Positions 24,942-36,769 of a DNA stretch of 64,000 bases are shown in pieces. Origin of the DNA: Phycomyces blakesleeanus NRRL 1555(-) (lineage: Eukaryota > Mucoromycota > Mucoromycetes > Mucorales > Phycomycetaceae); NCBI RefSeq assembly GCF_001638985.1, contig NW_017265151.1:807757-871756 (forward strand), written 5' to 3'. The notes beneath the pieces were generated by a model. It was not told the DNA's origin. It saw only the letters and a program-made list of their open reading frames with translations, and did no database searches. Each line of letters begins with the position of its first letter. Positions within the stretch are counted from its first letter, which is position 1. The position numbers were made by a program, and so were the translations under genes.

Positions 24942-27900
24942 ATGCAGAACGTCAGTCCACTCTTGGACATGATACTACCTACAGATGACGCTTCATGCGA
25001 TTCCCCATCCGGGTCCTCAACAAGCGAACCCCATGACGAAGCAATGAACAATTCCCAGCCATTCATCGATCAGTCATTCTTTTATAAGCTCGACCAATTA
25101 TCACCAGATAATCCTCTTTTCTTTATGCAACAATCTGAAAATCGTCCAAGACAATCCGAAGAACTTGACACACCAATGGACGCCCCATCCCCACTGAGCG
25201 CACAGGCATCCGTATCAATGTCTTCACCCCAATCAATGTCAACTCAAGGATTCATGTCTGCTCCTTCGAGCATTGTTGAACCACTCCAACCAGCAAACTC
25301 ATTACCCGCAGAATCAAGCCAGACATTCTGGTCGGGATTCAATAACGTAAGTTAGTCATTCTCCCAATAGCTTAGTTTATGACTCACCACAAGTCCACGC
25401 TTAGTTTTTTTCCAATGTGACCCATAACCCCTTTCCACAGGCCATCCCAAACCTAGCCAGAAATTTTACAGACTATCTCTCAAACTATCCAATACAATTC
25501 TCGAGCCCTGTGTAAGTATGATCACTACCGTTACACCTCAACTTATCGTATTCTTATTTCTTGCCAACTATAGCCCTGATCAATCCTCCCAACCCTCACC
25601 TCCCCCACATGCTGTATCACCTATAAAATACGAGCCATCACTAGACACACCATTTTCTCAGAGTCCTATTACTCGGCCACTTGATATGATGAAAACCCCT
25701 GGGTAATATACTACTTTAATTTCTTTCTTAAAAAAATAATTATGTACTTACACATATCATACTAATTAATCAAATTATTAATAATCTTTTTTTTTAAAAA
25801 AAAGTATGCAAATCCGCGTCTTGGGTGTTCCTCAAACAGGGGCAAAATCAAGAGTGGAAACACAGATCAAATTATGCATACAGCTAGTGACAGATGATGG
25901 CGACAAAGCACAGTGGTGGTCGCATCTTAAATTACCAGAACATATGGTAGCTAAAGATAAACTCAAGCGCCAAGTCATGATGGCCAACGCACAAAATGGC
26001 TTAAAAGTAGATGGTGCAAATTTGCCGATTAAGCCGGAAAGAATGCTATTTTTGAGTGCCCGCGTCATTTGTGCAAGTGACCCGTCTAGAAAAGTTGTAA
26101 CTTGCCTGGGTTGTATTCAACGTGAAGTAAGTTGTCAGATCCACAAAAAAAAACATTAATATTAACATTAACAAAATTATAATTTTTTTTCTAATTCTCT
26201 TCTTAATAATAATAACATTAGCGCAAACGATCCCAAAGACGTAAAGAAAATAAGATAAAAACAGATAATGAAGATGACAATCGATCAATGGAAGACGATA
26301 AATCCTTGGCTCTTGAAGAACAAAAAGTCCTTTTGTTTAATTGCTCAGAAATAGTCGATTTTAGCTCAGGAGACACCATTCTACCGACACGTATTACTTG
26401 TTACTGCAGACATCATAACGAACGTCTTGGATTCTGGTGAGTATTATACTATGATTATATATTTCTACATTTTTGATCTCATTATTACCATAGTATCTAT
26501 TTTGAAATGCATGACCAAACTGGTAAACAGGTAGCCACAGGAATGTCTCCACCGATTATGATCACAGACGACCACAAATCCAATAAAATCAAAGCCGGTA
26601 GAAAGAGACCCAGAACAGATGTAGAATCGCACACCCCTCTCATATCATCCGGTGGATATGAAATGAACTCTGGTGTAACTGCACCTAATATGTTAGGACC
26701 ACCTCGATTCCGTGTACCTTACGGCAGCTATCCGAATGTACAGACCTTACGCGAACAACAGTTTTCTCTCCAACCTCGCCCAGTCGATCATGTTGGAATG
26801 AATCACGACGTAAATCATTTGGCAAACCCAAACTCAAACACAATGCACCGTCAACAATTTGACGCATCTAGCGGTCCAAAAATACAACCTAACTCTATAG
26901 TGCCATCAATGGCCACCCAAACGCATCCTACTCCCATGGTTACCGAAAACACTGTCCAGCAGACTGTCACACCTACCCCTATTCTCAATGATCGCCCACA
27001 GCTACAACGCCTAATTCCGAATGAGGGCCCGACCTATGGTGGAATTGAGGTCACCATCCTTGGAAGTGGCTTCAGACCAGGTCTTACTTGTCTCTTTGGA
27101 GACGCAGCAGCATCCAGTACACATTATTGGTCTCCAAATACTCTTGTGTGTATCTTACCACCTGCAGTTGAACCGGGAACAGTTGTAGTGTCGTTCAAAG
27201 AATACCCAATGGTCATGGACAGTCAAGATGTGACGCTTTTCACGTACTTTAATGAAAACGACCGAGCACTTATGGAGCTTGCTCTTCAGGTGGTTGGGCT
27301 CAAGATGACAGGAAAAGTGGAAGACGCTCGTGCAATTGCTATGCGCATTGTTCAAGGCGGTAATCAAAACCAACAATCATCCAGTGGAACCAGCAACCAA
27401 GATAATCAACAAAACCAGAACCAGAACCAGAACCAAAATCAAACATGCCTTGAACGTCACATCATCCAAGTACTTGAAGTCATGGACATTATGGAAGACG
27501 TCGACTCAGTAGATGTCTCATTGACCAGCGGACAAGGCCACACCATGCTTCATTTGGCTGCAATTCTGAATTTCAGTAAACTTACTCGCACATTGATCGA
27601 ACTTGGCTGTAATGTGGACACTATGGACCGTAACGGAAACACCGCACTTCATTATGCAGCAATGTTTGGACACGAGGACCTTGCTAAAATCCTGTTAGAC
27701 GACGGAAAGGCAGACTCTGGTATCGTTAACCAGTGGAACAAACGACCCATGCACCTTTCCAAAGACAATACAATGCGTTTGATACTTCATACCTACATGC
27801 CGGTCGATGCAGACGAAGTTTCGGATTCATGTGGTGCAAGTGTTTCATCAGATATGCTGGGTGCTGATGTAGATACATCGTTTAGTGACGAGTCTTCGTA

Positions 27901-28863
27901 TGACGATGATGTTATTTCTCTAGATGGCGACAGAGTTGACAGAAATGAGATTAATCAGCGATGGTTACAGTTCTATCAGTCAGATTCATCTGCTTCTGCA
28001 CAAAGCGAATTATACGAAGAAGGACTGCGGAATCGAAGAAGACCAACACTCAACATTCAATCTATTCAATATCTTGAAGATGACGGTGACCTTCACTCAC
28101 CCGATGAGATCATGGATGCTGAGGCAGTACACAACAATCATATCGATACATCATCTGATACTGACGATGATGGCGATATGTCCAAAGCTGACTTGAAGAG
28201 TACCTGGATGCAGCGCACCCTTTCACACCTTCAACAGGAAAAAGACAAGCATTTGTCGTATGTGACAGACAATACCTTTGTACAGAATATCAAAAATAAC
28301 ATGCCTGCCAAGCCGACTGAACTAAACTTAAAGACAATTGCAGACCATGTATTGCAATTCCCTCGCCCCACAGAAATGATTGCCAATATGTCAGTCATGT
28401 TTTCACAAGACCAGGCCAAGGGCTCTTCTACAGATGAGCCTGAGCAGACATTGGCTTGGTATATGGCATTAGCATATTCTATAGGTGCCGGTAGCAGGTC
28501 ACTTCCAGAACAACCTATCCGGCCTTTGGATCAAAAACAACCAGAGATGTGGCAATTCGATAATAAAATTGCTAATGCTTCTTCCGCACAACCCAGCCGT
28601 CCACAACCATCAAGTATGGGCCCAGAAGCGATTGCAGATCAAAAAAGAAGAGACAGACGTCTGTTTTCTTTATGGGTGCCATTACTTTGTTGTAAGTGAT
28701 AATAATATAATGCCAATATCGATATTGGGCTTGACTAATGATGTGTTTTGTTATTGTAGTTGCTGTTATATGGTTGATTTTCCAGTTTGTCTCTTCTCAC
28801 CCAGGTGTCATTGATTTTGTGGTGGGAATCTCTGGATTCCGACATCAATACCTGCGTATCTAA
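24942..28863 (+). CDS. Spt23/Mga2-like membrane-anchored transcription factor (IPT/TIG, ankyrin, C-terminal TM)
   Basis: Seven exons: 24942-25346, 25441-25511, 25574-25702, 25805-26126, 26222-26436, 26494-28691 and 28760-28863, total 1147 aa. All junction phases agree. Residues about 200-400 hold the conserved core (MQIRVLGVPQTG; CLGCIQRE; a basic RKRSQRRKEN; TRITCYCRHHNERLGF; SPPIMITDDHKSNK). The IPT/TIG domain is at about 547-640 (GPTYGGIEVTILGSGF). Two ankyrin repeats lie at about 728-803 (GHTMLHLAAILNFSKL; GNTALHYAAMFGHEDL). Exon 7 supplies the anchor LLCFAVIWLIFQFVSSHPGV near residues 1110-1130. Without the last intron the frame would end at 28699 and the anchor would be missed. Yeast Spt23/Mga2 dimerise in the ER, sense lipid packing through the TM helix, and are cut by the proteasome after Rsp5 ubiquitination to induce OLE1. 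A Gln/Asn run (N-Q repeats near 27415-27440) lies between TIG and ankyrins. Confidence 0.9.
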
Positions 28864-29214
28864 AGCCCTATTTTCTGTTCTTTTTAATCCCTCCATCTCC
28901 TATCTCTTTCTCTTTCGCTATCACTCTACTTCATTTTCTCCCCCTCCCTTCCCTTCCCTAGTTCCCAATTACATGTTTATTCTCCCCTTCTTTATACAAT
29001 CTATAGCATTTTGCTCCTCCCTTTTTCTTCTCTAGTATTTTTATGTGCTGTCATTTTTTTTTGAAGAAAAGCCCAAAAAAAAAGAATAATATACATCTTT
29101 GTATACCCACCAATAAGATGAGAGTGAGTTTGTGTCGACGTCATCCCATCCATTAGAATTGAACAAGTGCGCGAAAAAATATAGAAAAAAAAAGGTTGAC
29201 TTTTAACGACATTC
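28864..29214. other. intergenic spacer
   Basis: A T/C-rich 3' region after the Spt23/Mga2-like stop, then the promoter region of the Tra2-like gene. No gene or specific element was recognised. The ORF at 28787-29035 overlaps the last exon out of frame and is a shadow. Confidence 0.5.
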
Positions 29215-30616
29215 ATGGTACATGCAACCAAGCTACTGAATCCAATCACATAAACTCACATCAACCAATGTTGATAGGACGACACTCCTTACGATACACC
29301 TGCTCTGAAGGTTAATCAGCCAGATCTTCCCATCGAAGAGTCTCCCGCTAGTGAGACTCAGAATGTAAACCAGGATCATGATTCGCGTGATGCAAGTCCT
29401 GATAACAAGCGCTCTGAGCGTCGTCGCAGTCGCAGCCGCAGTCGTAGCCACAGTCCCTCCCGCTCCCGTTCACGCTCTCCAACTCCCGTGCGCCGCCGAC
29501 GTGATCGCACCCGCAGCCGGTCTCCTAGACGTAGTCGTTCTCCCAGACGCAGATCGCGTCGTCGGTCTGTATCGCGCTCTCGATCGAAGAGTAGAGATCG
29601 CAGAAGCAGAAAGAGGTATATCTGTAGTATTGCATCTTTGGTACATCTCTGACATCTTTAACTCTAGTCATAGCCATTCCCGTCGTCGAAGCCCGTCACC
29701 TCGTCGAAGCCCATCGCCTCGTCGCAACCGTTCGCGCTCATACGAAAGACAAAGAAGGTAAGTGCACACAAAGTCAACGAAGCATCATGTACACACATGA
29801 TATTTATTTCTGTGTGTACGTATTTCTTTTTTCTTTTTTTTTCTTTCTGTTTTTTTTGTGTGATCAAGTCGTAGGGAAAAAGATTTTCATGGAACTAGAG
29901 TAAGGCAATTTCTTTGTTTCTTTATGTTATCTAGGCTTGGTAATTGTTAATCATTCAACACACGCACACACATACACACACATGTATATATTTGTGTATA
30001 TATATTCTTCTGTATTTTATTTTTTTGTAGGACGCACCTGAAAAATCCAATATCCTTGGTGTATTTGGATTAAGTTTGAGAACAAATGAACGTAATTTGG
30101 AGGAAGTTTTCGAAAGGTTTGGAAAGTTGAAGAAAGTGACAGTGGTTTATGATCATAGAGTAAGTTTAACAAACAGGACATTTAATGAGAAACGAAAAGA
30201 AAAAACTAATTGAATTTATAGAGTAACAGATCGAGAGGATTTGGCTTCATTACATTTGGTTCAGTGGACGAAGCTGAGCGTGCAAGAGATGAGACAAACG
30301 GATTGGTAATAGATATCCACACATACACACAACTATTCATTGTAGACGAGAAGTAATATGTGTTAAACCTTATTCTTGGTAGGAAATTGATGAGCGTAAG
30401 ATTCGCGTGGATTTCTCCATGACCCATCGCCCACACACGCCCACACCAGGAGAGTATATGGGAGAACGTCGTCAGAATGATCGCTCTAGAGAGCGACGCC
30501 CACAGCGTATGAGACGTACGCGTAGCCGTACTCCTGAAAGACGTGGACGCAGCCGTACGCCCGAGAGACGCAGACGGTATCGCTCCCGAAGCCGCAGCCG
30601 ATCATGGTCTCGCTAA
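29215..30616 (+). CDS. TRA2: Transformer-2-type SR splicing factor (RRM protein)
   Basis: Seven-exon model: 29215-29217, 29278-29615, 29668-29757, 29869-29899, 30031-30159, 30222-30305 and 30383-30616, 302 aa, all phases consistent. An acidic start ([12 protein letters not shown]) is followed by an RS domain to about residue 150, a central RRM with RNP2-like LGVFGLSL and RNP1-like RGFGFITF, the Tra2 signature linker ([20 protein letters not shown]), and a second RS tail ending [17 protein letters not shown] plus the RPHTPTPG linker identifies Transformer-2, a sequence-specific splicing regulator that binds GAA-rich exonic enhancers in the nucleus. The first exon is uncertain: it would contribute only the ATG, spliced through a 60-nt intron (donor GTACAT) to GACGACACTCC. 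Stop codons lie just upstream of the acceptor in that frame, so some upstream exon is required. Confidence 0.88.
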
Positions 30617-31479
30617 AATTTACTGGTGTGTGGGATGTTAATAAAACTTCACCCAATTGTGGACATATTTTACGTTTGGATTCTGGACAAAATAATAAGA
30701 ATAGTAATATTGAAGAGGTAGTTAATGGAACAAAAAAAAAACAAAAAAGCAAATCAAGTTTACTGTGTATCAGTCAGTATTTTGATAATACCCACATATT
30801 AGAAGACTAGTAATTGCTGTGGCTGAGAAATCAAAGTTCATACTTGCTATATAGTCTTCAGTTCCTTTTTTTTAATTTTCTACCTTTATGATTATATCGC
30901 ATTAAACACTTTTTTCTTCTTCTGTAAAATGATCAACATTTCAGTGAATGTAATACAACAGATTTTTTTAATAGAAAAAAAAAGGGAAATTTCATTCACA
31001 GGAACTGGAACTTTAACAAGGGGAATTTCGATAGTTTTGCTTGCGTTATACAACAACTATCAATTCAATTATCACATCAACCCAGCTAACAACATTATAA
31101 CTAAAATATACAATAATGAAGTAGACTGTGTCTGCACGGAATGCTTATTTAGAAAGAAATGCGCACAGACCCCGACTTATTGAAAGAGAAAACGGACTTT
31201 TTTTTGTACATTTTGTTTAAGAATTACTAAAGTGGTACGTGTGTGTATATGTGTGTGCAATTAATCCCGTGACTGGTATTTCTAATTCCCGGTATTTTAA
31301 ACGGGAGACACAGGATTTTTAGGCCAAGCAAAAGAAAAATGTGCACTACTAAACTGTTCTTGGGTATAGAAAATTGTAAAGGACTAATTCACAGACCTTT
31401 GCTTATAGAGTATATAGATATATATAATCAATTAAAGCCTAATTATATTAGTGGTTTTTTTAATTGACTTCAAAAGTGT
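30617..31479. other. intergenic DNA 3' of TRA2
   Basis: The ORFs at 30604-30810 and 30929-31183 have no domain and no splice support. TG and TA tracts occur near 31240-31260 and 31405-31425. Nothing else is recognised before the SINE-like sequence. Confidence 0.45.
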
Positions 31480-31483
31480 AGAT

Positions 31484-31565
31484 TGGGTAGAGCGATGGAT
31501 ACAGTATTAAGGTGATACTACTAGAGAACTTGGTTTTTAGTCCGAAGATTGAGAGAAAGAAAGTT
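31484..31565 (+). repeat. tRNA-like (SINE candidate) sequence
   Basis: TAGATTGGGTAGAGCGATGG resembles a tRNA A box and D arm, with the GGTAGAGCG core. About 45 bases later GGTTTTTAGTCCGAAG resembles a degenerate B box and T arm. The D loop is short and the B box carries substitutions, so this is not a working tRNA gene. The spacing is right for a tRNA-derived SINE head. It lies immediately downstream (minus sense) of the Fanzor remnant. Confidence 0.35.
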
Positions 31566-31689
31566 TAGTGTCAATTATTTAAGTTGCATAGCTTACCCCT
31601 AAGTACGGAGTGTCTTGCTGCTATGCAAGACATAGATTAATTGAGTCATTGAGGCTATTGGTTTCACATAAAATAACACTGATTCTGGT

Positions 31690-32770
31690 ATTAAATAATG
31701 TAATCTGTAATAACATCAATACGACTTGCCTGGCCATGTGATCTATATTCCATAGAGTATTACAAGGTTTGTAGTTGAGAACTGGATGGATCTTCACATT
31801 GGAGTCGTCAAGTTAGTTATATTTACTCTTTATATGACATCCGGAGTATATTTGACTCGCAAGATACTCATCGATCATAACGACACATTTTGCCGCGTGA
31901 GCTTGGTTGTGTCTAGTCGATTCGATGTAATTTAGCAAAGTCGCTCTGAATCTCTTTGTTGACCGAGCTATGCTCCCATAGAGTTCACTAAGACGAGCAG
32001 TACCAGACGCCACCAAAGTAGGCCTTTTGGCCTCACCATTATTGTCTCCAGGATCCAAAGGTTACCGTCTTTGATGGCTTGCTTACTGCATCTTGGCACC
32101 TCTTTCTCTCGGTATTCCCTGCTCCCTGTAAACAGCCGCTTACACATTTTATCTAGTGCCTTCTTCTTGTTTCTATAACAATGATATCTGAGCTCTCTAA
32201 AGCCGGTCGAGTAATAGCCTTTGATTGTCTTAAAGTTCCGAAGTATATATCGTAAAGCTTCATTGAATCGGTTCCAGCTACATTTCCTTGTTGACAGAGT
32301 GTTATAAATCAAGCCGCGTGCATAAGTATTGCCTTAATCATGTTTGACTTTTCTTATGATAGCAGACTTGAATCCAGAAAGCTGGTAATATTCACCTGTG
32401 GAAGCTTTACGTATTCTATATCTTTTCCTATTTTGGCCACCACCAGTTCTAAGACTGTCACAAGCAACAGAAACATCGTGAACTCCAGGATCAAGTCTAT
32501 ATATTGTAGCAGTACTTAAATCGATCTTTGTAGCAATACCAACAAGTGCCAAAGAGTCTTTAGCAGCACGAACAGGCCGCTCATAAATTAATTCCAATGC
32601 AGTATCAACGGTACAAACAGCGCTAGTGAAGTTCTTGTCTGATAATGATTTTCCATCAAAGCCACTTCTTGACATAAAGCCAATACAATCCATATCAAAG
32701 AGACTCCAGTATATGCCTTTCATATCTTTACTGGCCGCCACTGATGGTCTTATTCTAGATTTTTAGACTA
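31690..32770 (-). pseudogene. broken Fanzor (eukaryotic TnpB homologue, OMEGA-type RuvC nuclease)
   Basis: Minus-strand fragments in order: 32741-32334, 32312-31968, 32058-31813 and about 31790-31690. Fragment 1 carries the RuvC-I segment TIYRLDPGVHDVSVACDS, with its Asp. Fragment 2 is a helical Lys/Arg/Tyr-rich region (RYILRNFKTIKGYYSTGFRE). Fragment 3 has PTLVASGTARLSELYGS followed by CVVMIDEYLASQ and SGCHIKSKYN, matching the Fanzor/TnpB pattern V-DEY-TS-C-C at the start of the zinc finger. Fragment 4 has KPCNTLWNIDHMA, the second half of the finger plus the RuvC-III W-N-x-D. Fanzors are RNA-guided DNA nucleases spread with eukaryotic transposons. This copy is interrupted by at least two frame changes or stops and has no recognisable N-terminal domain. 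The first zinc-finger Cys pair is altered (Q-I-Y-S-G-C). It is inactive as it stands. The family assignment is by motif order and has not been searched. Confidence 0.68.
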
Positions 32771-33255
32771 CTCTGCTAATGTCTTTAAGCTTTTTTTTTT
32801 GGATATATCGTTTCTGGAGACTGTATATTAGTAGTATATTGGAGAGGCAGACGTTACAAAGATCAGAATATAAACTTCGTGTCCAAAGACGAAGATTTGT
32901 AGCCAAAAATCAATCTTCAGACTAAGGACGAAGATTTCTAGTATCTTAGCTATCTAAGTCAAATCTAAATTGACACCACTATAGTAAATATAGTAAAGAT
33001 ACCGACGACTGTATAAAAATACATATCCAAATTAGACGTGAGTAGGCCTTGCTCATTGATTTGTGTAGATATAAAGCCAAAAACAAAACTCCTTGAAAAA
33101 TAAAGTATCTAGTATTTTTGTTTTGCTGAATAAGCTATCGGTACTGCACTTTTACTATTGTCTTTTTACATTAGATTTGAGCTCAAACCAGATTAGACTT
33201 GACTGAATTAATAATGCCATACTCAAAAATCAAAACAAAAATGTTTTTAAATTAT
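32771..33255. other. AT-rich DNA between Fanzor remnant and dispersed repeat
   Basis: No clear coding frame. A duplicated phrase, AAGACGAAGATTTGTAGCC near 32885 and AGGACGAAGATTTCTAG near 32925, forms a small tandem repeat. The Fanzor N-terminal region may have decayed here, but no similarity is visible. Confidence 0.4.
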
Positions 33256-33260
33256 CAGAC

Positions 33261-34195
33261 GAGGTAGACCGGTTGTCCCCATTGGAACAGTTTAAGAAGC
33301 AATAGCCATAATCTTCTAAGAAAGAAAAAATGTTTGTCTAAGTTTTAAATATTTTATTCTTACAAATATTTGATACTAAAACAAAAACAGACATAACCCA
33401 TACAAAAGTTGAAAACCTTGGTTTAAATAAAATAGCAATAATTGCACTTGTTGTTTAATTTCTTTTTTTTTATTTAATACCCTGTATACTCATCTTCTAA
33501 CATTTATGATAGTGCTTCTTCCTAAAGACTCTTGTATGTTTTTTATACTGTTATTGATTTAGGTATTCACTGCCCATTTGTCCAAAGTTATAACACCTTT
33601 TCAAAATTCTATAGTTGACTTGATATCTAGAAGTTCTCTTGTCTGAATCCAATTTCTATATGGTGTGCCATTTTATCCTTAACTTTAGATATTTCTCTGC
33701 TGTTTAGTTCAATTGGACAGACAATTGTCATCGTATACAGTATATGCATAATAAAATGGATATGGTGATAATAAGAATGTTTCTGACATCATTGAATTAT
33801 TTAAAATCTCTGATGTCTTCGAAGTCTTTAAAGCACCTAGAGCCCTTAGAGCTATTAGGGCCTCTATAACCCTTATACCCATCATTACCCTAATAACCAT
33901 TGTACCCCTAATAACCCTAATAACTCTCATACCCCTCATACTCCTCATACCCCTCTTACCCCTCGTACCCGTCATAACCCTTATAGCCTTTATAACTCTT
34001 AAAGCATCTAAAATCTTCCAAGTCTCTAAAGTCTATTGAGTTTCTAAGGTTTTTAATGCTGCTAAATTCTTTGAATTATCTGATATTTTTGATATATTCA
34101 AAGCTTTATTTAGTAGAAAAAGAAGATTTTCATCCATTTTTTTTAAATTTAAATAGCAATTTAATTTTCAATATTATACATTTTTCTTAGTTGAT
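33261..34195. repeat. dispersed repeat, copy 2 (long), with CCCTAATAA-type minisatellite
   Basis: Same family as 14932-15315. It opens with AGGTAGACCGGTTGTCCC and closes with ATTATACATTTTTCTTAG. The middle is expanded. At about 33865-33985 it contains a degenerate minisatellite of 9-12 bp units such as ACCCCTCATA and ACCCTAATA. The minus-strand ORF across the array (33709-33975) encodes a matching Met/Arg/Gly-rich repeat and is not a gene. The copy abuts the left terminal inverted repeat of the DDE element at 34222. Confidence 0.8.
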
Positions 34196-34327
34196 ATGAT
34201 TTAAGAAAAAGAAAGTAGAAAAGTAGGGTGCACCTTTTTTATAATAGACAATTTTTGAAAAGAGGACATTTTTTGGAATTTAAGTACCGATTCCAAAATA
34301 GTATTTTTAAAGTCAGAAATGTGATAT

Positions 34328-36688
34328 TTATTGATTTAATCTCAGCTTACGATGAGATTTGTGAAGCTTTGAGAATTGTTTCACGATTTCAAATGCATGT
34401 TCAGCATCATGACCAAGACTGTAGGCATTGATGTAGGCAAAACTTTTGTGGAAGTATCTTCGAATCTTTTCAGGGACATCATCTTCTGGTGGGCAAACAC
34501 TATCCAGAAATGAATTGATTTTTCTATTCAATGATTGAAAAGAATAATCACATTCACGTCGTGCTTCTTTCTTGGCTGCTTCCCAGTATCTTTCGATCCA
34601 ATTACATTCACAGTGGTATTTTGGATACAGTTCAAATTTGTGTCCACTGCCTTCAACTATTTCTTCGAGTGCTGATTTTTGGTTGGCAAAGTCTGGTTGT
34701 CTCTCCATAATATGGATTGTACAACATCTAGAATCAGCTGCCGCGACATTATTGCAAGAACGTTTTAAAGAGTATCTCTCTGCTTCGTTTCTATACATAG
34801 AACGTTGCTGCAATATGCCGCGAAGGCCAATGAAATATTTTTTGTATTTTTTATTCTAATTATGAATAGTTTATAGACACGTCTTTTAGAATAAAGTGAT
34901 CCCTTATTGTAATTGTATAAATTATGTTTCTATTCGGATAGGATTGTATATAAATCACTTACTTTATGGAGCCGAGACTCGATTACTTCATATTCTTTAA
35001 GTTTTTCTTCATTACTCTTTTTTTAAAAAAAAACTTTTTGCTGTTCTGCATAGTCGTATTGCTTTCTGACATAAAATGAGCTGTCACGAAATTTTCCCTG
35101 GCCTGAGTCACTGTCTTTTACTTCAATTGCACACAAGTTCATGTTTTGCTGCTTTGATCAAAAAGAAAGACAGCTACTGCATTTGGGTGTATGGCATTGA
35201 AAAGAGGTATTATATCTGTAAGCTGGGCACACATATGACTACTTTTCCAATAGCCTTCGTATTGAGCTCCAGGATAAAATACCACTCGCGAAGTTTTGTA
35301 CTGGTCTCCTACATATCCTCTCATTGTTCCATGACAAGGGCATTGGAACTCGGAGATCATTATTGATCTACCCTCAGACTTTGGCAAACAATAGCTTTCA
35401 CCATCTTCCACCCAGGCGTACTTTTGATAGTCATTAGCATAGAATGTACTTTCGTCATGTGTGACAAATACATGCTGTTTGACACCTTCTGGCAATTGAG
35501 GATATGACACAAGAGAAGGTGTAACATTGTCATATTTCTCAGAGTATTGATAGTATTCCATCATGCATTTGCTCCATGCATTTCTATAAGTAAGCACATC
35601 CTCGCGCTCATGCCCATCAAAGTATACAACTTTTCCTGTAAAATAAACATAAGTTATATTAATGTGACATTCTATTTTTATAGAGAAAACCGCATTCTGG
35701 TTTTCTATATTTGCCTACCTAAATGCTTAAAATGAAATCCCCAAGATATCAGCTTTCGTCTTAGGCAATCTGTAGACAACGGCTTAATTGCACTACCTTC
35801 GATCTCTAACTCATCTGATAGTAAGCTGCTACCAATGGCCTTAGGCAGAATGACTTCTTTCAAGTGGACTGAAAGTCCAGCAATACTTCTTTTAGCTCTT
35901 GGCTGACTTCTGAACCATTCGAGTATTTGCTGCTTGATGTCTTCATCATCAAGAACAGAGACACGTTTGGCATGCTTGCCTTGTGCACCAAGACTGATTC
36001 GTCTAGTCTCCAAATACTCCTTTGCATGTTGGCGAATCTTACGGGCTCTGTACCAAGTAGATTTTTGCTTGTATACAATGTCGCTTGCAAACTTAGAAGC
36101 TGCCATTTTCTTCATGTCCGTATTGATCAAAGCATATAAGTAATGATATGCTCCTTCGTACTTTCCCATCTCTGCTACACCAAGTTTTTGCTGCTCTGAA
36201 GTCGAACTGATGACAGGTACTGCGAACTTTGACAAGTCAATGATTGCGTCTTTTACTCTGCTTTTGAACTCTTCCTTTGACTCGACTTCATCCGCACTAT
36301 CACTTTCTTCATCCAATCCAATTTCTGTCTCAGCAGAAGAAGAGTTTGCGATAGGCAAAAAAAAGGAGTCAACTCTAGCACTTCCTTTTGCTGCTTCTCT
36401 TTCTGCCTTTTTCAGTCTACGAACATGTCGAGATGAGTTTGATGAACGATTGCGACTGTATTTTCCATTGAGAGCATCTTCAGCTTTTTTGGTCCAAGAA
36501 AGTCCGAGATTTTTGACATCACTGCCAGAAGATTCCGAAATCTCGGGGGTAGGATCAACTTCCTTTCTAACTAACTCTACACTTTCGCTCTGAGAGTGAG
36601 AAAGACTTTTAGCAGCAGCTTTTTGAGATAAAGCTCTCATTTTAGAATTGATTTTTGGCATTGTCGATTGTGTTTTTATCAGGAACAA
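34328..36688 (-). pseudogene. DDE-superfamily transposase, probably inactivated
   Basis: Exon 1 runs from 36688 (or ATG 36661) to about 35719: a hydrophilic N-terminal region, a nuclear-type basic stretch, and a helix-rich region (STWYRARKIRQHAKEYLE). A GTAGGC...TTACAG intron leads into a second exon at 35635 with THDESTFYANDYQKYAW (first catalytic Asp), GRSIMISEFQCPCHG, and AVFLFDQSS (second Asp). A last exon (34850-34328, after a GTAAGT...TTAG intron) has QQPDF-like RQPDFANQKSALEE and HCECNWIERYW (catalytic Glu), ending in helical SYSLGHDAEHAFE-type residues. This matches the large fungal DDE transposase family known from basidiomycete and Mucoromycota genomes. Just after FDQSS the frame stops (35139) and resumes in another frame as MNLCAIEVKDSDSG, so a small deletion or frameshift has probably inactivated it. 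Confidence 0.75.
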
Positions 36689-36769
36689 ATTGTTTTTTTT
36701 TAAAATAGATTGTCTTATTTAGTAACGTTTTATATTATGTAAGTTGATAAAGAACTCAGTTGGTTATAT

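Noticed and set aside
28485..29035. ORFs over the 3' end of the anchored Spt23/Mga2-like gene
   Set aside because: Out-of-frame shadows; the real last exon (28760-28863) encodes the transmembrane anchor.
29464..29655. Minus-strand ORF within the Tra2 RS domain
   Set aside because: Arg/Ser codon repeats produce open frames on the opposite strand; this is a composition shadow.
33709..33975. Minus-strand ORF with MRGMR/VIR-type repeats
   Set aside because: It is the translation of a degenerate CCCTAATAA/CCCCTCATA minisatellite inside a dispersed repeat.
33865..33985. Possible telomere or interstitial telomeric tract
   Set aside because: Units are degenerate and 9-12 bp, not a regular 6-bp repeat, and the same units occur in the dispersed repeat at 15085-15150.
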